Assembly (NCBI RefSeq): GCF_014596565.1
Contig: NZ_NOIN01000004.1
Location: 310,001 to 374,000 of the forward strand
DNA: 64,000 nucleotides
Origin: Pseudomonas sp. PSB18
GTDB taxonomy: Bacteria > Pseudomonadota > Gammaproteobacteria > Pseudomonadales > Pseudomonadaceae
Reading direction: 5' to 3'
A program made the position numbers and the translations under genes. Under the pieces are notes generated by a model. That model saw nothing but the letters and a program-made list of their open reading frames with translations. It made no database searches and was not told where the DNA came from. Position 1 is the first letter of the stretch; the number at the start of each line of letters is the position of its first letter. Shown here in pieces: positions 59,617 through 64,000 of the stretch.

Positions 59617-59701
59617 GTAGGAGCTGCCGAGCGAAGCGAGGCTGCGATCTTTTCTCTGCCACTTGAGCCTCAAAAAGATCGCAGGCTTCGCCAGCTCCTA
59701 C
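59617..59701. repeat. Inverted repeat of the GTAGGAGCTGCCGAG type
   Basis: GTAGGAGCTGCCGAGCGAAG and GGCTGCGATCTTTT, with the complementary AAAAGATCGCAGGCTTCGCC and AGCTCCTAC. It is the only member of this fourth repeat family in the window, between the DUF3999 gene and fbp. Confidence 0.85.
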
Positions 59702-59715
59702 GAGATGCCATCGGC

Positions 59716-61086
59716 TCAGGATTTAACCGGCGGCTTGCGCAGCAGGCTGAAGGCCATCGAGCCGAGGAACAGCACGCTGAGCACCAGCACCGCCCACAGG
59801 CCGATTTTCTTCCAGTTGGTCCCGACCACGGCCGGTGCCGTCTCGGCCGCCGGCGTCGAGGTTGTGGCTCCATTCACCGTCGCCGCACCCAGGGTCGCCA
59901 GGCGCGAAGGACGGTAATCGGGCACCAGCGTCGTCAGTGGCAAGCTGGCCGCCTTCACCGTCGCGCTGCCCAGCGCCAAGCTGTAGGGCCCTTCGCCACG
60001 CGCGAGGAACACCACCTGGGTCGGGCGCACGGCAAAGCGCAGGGCCGGCGCTTCGGTACCAAGACCGCCGCCGCGCTCGTCCACCGTCAGCTTCAATTGC
60101 TGGACGGTCTGGCCGGACAACTGCAGTTGGTTCTGCACCACGTCCTGGCCATTCTGAGTCAGCCGATACAGCAAACCATTGCCCATCGGCTGCCACGGAT
60201 GACTGCTCTCACGGCGCCCGGCCAGGCTCACCGGTGCCAGGCTGTTGGCCTGGTTCAGCTCGACCTGCACCTCTTCGATATTCAGCCCCATGGGCAACTG
60301 CCAGGTGTATTCACCGGCCTTCGTGGTGCTGCCGGCCAACGGCTGCGACCAGGCCAGTGGCAACGGCAGGCTTTCGCGACTGGCGCTCTGCAACTGCGCT
60401 GAAGTCAGTACCGGCGCGGAAGACGGCGAATCCCACAACAGCCGCAGGTAACGCGCCGACTGTCCTGGCAGGTTCACTTCATGCTGCTCGACCCGCTCAT
60501 CGGCAAAGGTCAGGCGCGCCACCTGCCCTTCGCCCCACGCCTGCCAGTTCTGCAGGTCGTCGCTGGCTTCGATGGTAAACCGCTGGAAGCCGTCGCGTTC
60601 GCTGGTCCAGTCGAGGATCAACTGCTGCAAGGGTGCCTTGATCGCACTGGCGTCCAGCAGCCAGCCGCGCAACGCCTCTTCCCCCGCCTCGAGACGACTG
60701 GCCGGCTGGACTTCCACCAGCGTACCGTTGGCGTTCGACTGCACCCGCACGCTGGGCGCGCGCTCGTTGTCATCGGCCGCGTTGTACAACGGGAACCATT
60801 TCACGTCGGTGACGGTGCGCTGTTCCCGGCTCTGCGCCGTCTCGCGGACCAGCGCATACGCCTGGGGCTGCCCGGCCGCGTTGAAGACCCGCAGGTCGCT
60901 CAGGTCGGTTTGCCGCGCTTGCAACTGGACCTCCAGCGGCAACGGCAGGCGATACCACGGCCCTTCACCAATCAAGGTCAACGGCACCTGATGGGTGAAG
61001 TCCGCCGGTTTTTCCTGGGCCGTAGCCGACAATGCCACCCACAATCCGACCACACCCAGGCCGATCCGACTCAACTTGCGACTCAA
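59716..61086 (-). CDS. DUF3999 family exported protein
   Basis: 456-aa protein with a signal peptide (cleavage after A-T-A near residue 23), a long extracytoplasmic part rich in beta strands (W-Y-R-L-P-L-P-L-E-V-Q-L and F-T-I-E-A-S-D-D-L-Q-N-W, similar to carbohydrate-binding-like discoidin folds) and a single membrane helix close to the C-terminus (about 430-448). So most of it lies in the periplasm, anchored by its end. The function is unknown. It overlaps the DUF2339 gene by four bases, so the two are coupled and likely act together. Confidence 0.85.
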   Translation of the reverse strand: MSRKLSRIGLGVVGLWVALSATAQEKPADFTHQVPLTLIGEGPWYRLPLPLEVQLQARQTDLSDLRVFNAAGQPQAYALVRETAQSREQRTVTDVKWFPLYNAADDNERAPSVRVQSNANGTLVEVQPASRLEAGEEALRGWLLDASAIKAPLQQLILDWTSERDGFQRFTIEASDDLQNWQAWGEGQVARLTFADERVEQHEVNLPGQSARYLRLLWDSPSSAPVLTSAQLQSASRESLPLPLAWSQPLAGSTTKAGEYTWQLPMGLNIEEVQVELNQANSLAPVSLAGRRESSHPWQPMGNGLLYRLTQNGQDVVQNQLQLSGQTVQQLKLTVDERGGGLGTEAPALRFAVRPTQVVFLARGEGPYSLALGSATVKAASLPLTTLVPDYRPSRLATLGAATVNGATTSTPAAETAPAVVGTNWKKIGLWAVLVLSVLFLGSMAFSLLRKPPVKS

Positions 61087-64000
61087 GATGACACTCCCTC
61101 ACTGACAGGCATCGGCGGCTCGGCCTCTGGAACCGTTTCCGGCCGTTTGGGCGGCAGCGGTGCGAAGTAACCCACCACCAGCAGCAATACACCCACGCCG
61201 ATAAACGACACGATCCGCGCCAGACCACCACGGTTACTCAATTCGACAAAGAACAGCTTGGCCACCACCACGGCAATCAGCGCCGCACCGACCAGCCACA
61301 CCTCGCGGCGATGCCGCAGGTGCCCGCCGATCATCAGGCCCAGGGCGATCAGGGTCCAGACCAGGGACAACCCGGCCTGCACGAACATGGATTCGAGCAG
61401 CGCATCGAGTTCGAACGGCACGTCCAGCCAATGGTGGGCGCTGCGCATCACCAGGGCGGTGAAGAACGCGAACAGCGAGACCCCGGCGATCAACTGGGCG
61501 ACGTGCTCGGCATGGGCCCAACGGATCGCCAATTGCGCCAGCGCGCTACGGGCCCATACGTAGACACCGAACAAGGCAAACAACAGGCCCAGCTCCAATG
61601 GGTTGAGCAGCGGCACATACGGCAACGGCTCGGCGATGCCATTGCTGAAAGTGTTGGCCAGCCAGAACCACCCCAGCATCAACAGAGCCAGGGGCGCCGC
61701 CGCGTAGACGCGGTACTCCCGCGGTTGGGCCGATACTGGCCATGGCCAGGCCCGCGGCGCGGCCATCAGCACCAGGTACAGGCTCGGCAGGATCGCCCAA
61801 CCCAGCCAGCGCCAGGCGTTGTATTGCTCGGACAACAGCAACAGGCCATAACGCAGCTCCAGCGCCAACACACCGATCAGCAACCAGCAACCGAGCACAT
61901 GGGCGGTGCTGCGAACCGGCTCCGGGAGCATCGAGGCCAGGCGCTTGAGCGACAGGAAATGCACAGCGAACAGGATCAGCCAGGCCAGCCAGCCGAAATC
62001 CGCCGCCGGGTGATAACGGCTGTGCCAGGTCGCGACCAGCACACAGCCCGCCGCGGGAATCAGCAAGGTGCACAACAACCCCAGCGCCGGCCACTGCAAG
62101 CGCAGCGCCAGAATCGCCCACACCGCGACACTGAGGGCCGCGACAATCAGCAGCAAGCCGCCCTGCAAATGGGCCGGGGCAAAGCGCAGCACTTCGCTGA
62201 CCCACGTCAGTGCCCACCAACCCGCGCCCCAGACCAACAACAGCTCGGACAACCGCTGCAAACTCAAGACATCGAATACCGCGGCCGGATGACCCCGCTG
62301 CAGACGCCACGCCCCCACCAGCGCCGCCAACCCCAGCACCATCGGCGTCCAGAAGCCACTGTGGGCCAAAGGCCGCAGACCTTCACTGTCGAGCGGTCCC
62401 AGCAAGGCCGGCCCCGCCATCAGGAAGGCCGCCCCGCCCAGCAATTGCAGGAGCAGGCCGAATATAAAACTCATGCGTTGTTTCAGATACAGGCTCAACC
62501 AGATGATCAACAGGCCACTGGCGGCCCACACGCCGCTCGCGGTTTGCCAGGGCAGGACGAACAGCACGGCGAGGTTGATCAAGGCCAGCCCCGCCAGCAA
62601 CACCACCGACAGGCCACGCAGCAACCGAACGTCGTTGCGCACCATTTCGTCGCGGGCGGCCAGCAACATGCCGCCAATCAAGGCCAGGCCGATCAACGAG
62701 GCACTGAGCAAGCCGCTCCAGCCGGCGGCGAACACCGCCGCCGAATCTCCGTCAGCACCGCGCAAACGCATCAGGAACAGCGCGCCCCCCAACAGTTGCA
62801 CACCGAATGCCGTAAACAGGAAGCTGCGCGATTGCAGGCGCAGGCCGACAAACAGCGTCACCAGACCGGCCAGCGCCCAGGCGATGGCGGTACCGTGGGT
62901 GAAGAAGAACATCGGCGCCAGCAGATAGAGCGAGCCCAGGCCCAACACCGCCAGCACCGGCTGCACCTGACGTTCCCAATTCGCGATGTGCCCGGGCGCC
63001 GCCTTGCGCAATTGATAGAAGCTGAACAGCAACGCGGCGCCCAGCATCAACGCCCCCAATGGGGCGCCCTGGAGCAGGCTGCTCTGGCCGATCTGCAACT
63101 CGCCGAAGAAAGCCCGCGCCGCGCCCAGCTGCAGCAACAAGGCAAACGCACGCGCCAATGGTCGCTGCTGACGCAGCCCCAGCCAGAAAATCCCCGCGCC
63201 TTCCACCGCCCATGCCGCCGTGGTCCAACGGGCGTCGAGGCCCAGAGGGATCGCCAGGCTGGTAAAAATCACCCCCAGCGCCAGGCAGGTTTCGGCCAAC
63301 AACAGGGCGCGTCCCCTCATCAATACACGGGCCAGGCCCATGTAAATCATGCCCAGGAACAAGGCACTGAACGCTGCGGCCAGATCCAGGAACATCACCA
63401 GCGTGAGTTGCAAGCCGAAGCCCACCAGCGGCGGGCCGAACAGCATCGTGCCGTCCACATAATCGCCCTTGCGCGCCGACCAGCGCAGCAGCGCTTCACG
63501 GCTGTCATCCTCGGGAGCGTCGCTCATCTCCAGCAGTTTGCGCCGGGTGAACAGCAAGCCAATCGCCAGGTACATGAGGAAGAAGACGATCAGGAACGGC
63601 TCGGTGCTGAAGAACAGTGCCGGCGTGTATGAACGCAGGCCCCAGGCGATACCGATGCCGAAGGTACCGACAAAACCGATCAGGTTGAGCAGGCGCCAGG
63701 CCTTGAACCAGGCAATCGCGAGAATGCCGGTATTGAGCAGGATGAAATAGCTGAACAGCGCGACATGGTTACCGCTGCCGGTGGAGGTCAGGATCGGCGC
63801 GGCAAAGCCCCCCAGCGCGGCGGCAGCGGCCAGCCCGAGGGCGTTCTGGGTCACCGCCAGGATCGCCGAGAACACCGTGACCGCCACCAGCAACCCCAAC
63901 GCAGCCTTGGAATCGAGCAGCGGGTGCAGGCGCATGGCCGCGAATACCGTCAGGTACAACACTGCGATGCCGGTGCCCTGGAGCATCAGCGCATAACTGT
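61083..64000 (-). CDS. DUF2339 family multi-pass membrane protein (5' part missing)
   Basis: Very large polytopic membrane protein. At least 972 residues are in the window and the frame stays open to the edge (reading S-Y-A-L-M-L-Q-G-T), so the true start lies outside. There are more than 20 hydrophobic helices of similar length, with few loops. The DUF2339 family is widespread in proteobacteria, often paired with DUF3999 as here. No enzyme motif or established function is known to me. Coupled to DUF3999 by ATGA overlap. The internal ATG at 63986 is not the start, as homology pattern appears to continue upstream. Confidence 0.85.
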   Translation of the reverse strand, partial: SYALMLQGTGIAVLYLTVFAAMRLHPLLDSKAALGLLVAVTVFSAILAVTQNALGLAAAAALGGFAAPILTSTGSGNHVALFSYFILLNTGILAIAWFKAWRLLNLIGFVGTFGIGIAWGLRSYTPALFFSTEPFLIVFFLMYLAIGLLFTRRKLLEMSDAPEDDSREALLRWSARKGDYVDGTMLFGPPLVGFGLQLTLVMFLDLAAAFSALFLGMIYMGLARVLMRGRALLLAETCLALGVIFTSLAIPLGLDARWTTAAWAVEGAGIFWLGLRQQRPLARAFALLLQLGAARAFFGELQIGQSSLLQGAPLGALMLGAALLFSFYQLRKAAPGHIANWERQVQPVLAVLGLGSLYLLAPMFFFTHGTAIAWALAGLVTLFVGLRLQSRSFLFTAFGVQLLGGALFLMRLRGADGDSAAVFAAGWSGLLSASLIGLALIGGMLLAARDEMVRNDVRLLRGLSVVLLAGLALINLAVLFVLPWQTASGVWAASGLLIIWLSLYLKQRMSFIFGLLLQLLGGAAFLMAGPALLGPLDSEGLRPLAHSGFWTPMVLGLAALVGAWRLQRGHPAAVFDVLSLQRLSELLLVWGAGWWALTWVSEVLRFAPAHLQGGLLLIVAALSVAVWAILALRLQWPALGLLCTLLIPAAGCVLVATWHSRYHPAADFGWLAWLILFAVHFLSLKRLASMLPEPVRSTAHVLGCWLLIGVLALELRYGLLLLSEQYNAWRWLGWAILPSLYLVLMAAPRAWPWPVSAQPREYRVYAAAPLALLMLGWFWLANTFSNGIAEPLPYVPLLNPLELGLLFALFGVYVWARSALAQLAIRWAHAEHVAQLIAGVSLFAFFTALVMRSAHHWLDVPFELDALLESMFVQAGLSLVWTLIALGLMIGGHLRHRREVWLVGAALIAVVVAKLFFVELSNRGGLARIVSFIGVGVLLLVVGYFAPLPPKRPETVPEAEPPMPVSEGVSS

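Noticed and set aside
61311..63632. Long open frame antisense to the DUF2339 gene (773 codons)
   Set aside because: Gln/Arg/His/Pro-rich low-complexity product produced by reading hydrophobic codons backwards; no start signal.

Overview
This window is chromosomal DNA from a Pseudomonas, most likely of the P. fluorescens complex. The evidence is the GC-rich coding style, the gene order (pilM/ponA/maeB/rpmE/priA/argS/hslVU, the phaC1-Z-C2-D/F-I locus, ubiEJB-hisIE-tatABC, opgGH, hut), the class II PHA synthases, and many Pseudomonas-type REP/BIME palindromes. There are no rRNA, tRNA, CRISPR, prophage or insertion-sequence features. It is mostly core genome, and the unusual material lies in the spacers.

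Layout. 1-4.1 kb: start of the type IV pilus pilMN operon (minus), divergent from PBP1A (ponA). The 3' tail of ponA and its downstream REP are duplicated as a 199-bp tandem. 4.1-6.9 kb: malic enzyme, an exported thermonuclease-like protein and rpmE (minus). 6.9-14.4 kb: priA, argS, a SPOR/FtsN-like protein, hslV, hslU and a DUF971 gene (plus). 14.7-21.9 kb: medium-chain PHA locus, with phaC1ZC2D convergent on phaIF, plus a small PHA-granule-family gene. 22.1-28.1 kb: ubiE-ubiJ-ubiB, hisI-hisE, tatABC, rsmE. 28.2-32.3 kb: two tandem HBM-type chemoreceptors with sigma-28-like promoters. 32.6-33.3 kb: a DUF6124-like gene behind a long, apparently structured leader. 33.5-39.6 kb: opgGH (osmoregulated periplasmic glucans), dtd, proline iminopeptidase (minus). 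39.8-54.6 kb: complete histidine-utilisation cluster in three units: hutU-Tc-X-W-V-H1-H2-I-G (minus), hutCD (minus), hutF (plus). 54.7-64 kb: lipocalin and small lipoprotein, an amino-acid-type dCache chemoreceptor, fbp with a DUF924 gene, and a DUF3999/DUF2339 membrane pair running off the right edge.

How the genes work together. The pha genes make, coat, segregate and degrade mcl-PHA storage granules. The hut genes import histidine and convert it by the five-step route (HutH2, HutU, HutI, HutF, HutG) to glutamate, with HutC operators and a sigma-54 promoter visible in the DNA. UbiE/J/B serve ubiquinone synthesis and TatABC exports folded proteins.

Most interesting points. (1) The leader before the DUF6124-like gene can fold into a three-way junction closed by a 13-bp stem, followed by a U-run and a hairpin over the ribosome binding site, with mutually exclusive alternative pairings and a degenerate upstream copy. 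It is a candidate cis-regulatory RNA. (2) The first histidase-like protein (HutH1) lacks the Ala-Ser-Gly triad that forms the MIO cofactor. (3) hutTh, expected between hutH2 and hutI, is absent and a REP pair occupies the spot. (4) A strong rpmE terminator is written into the signal-peptide codons of the next gene.
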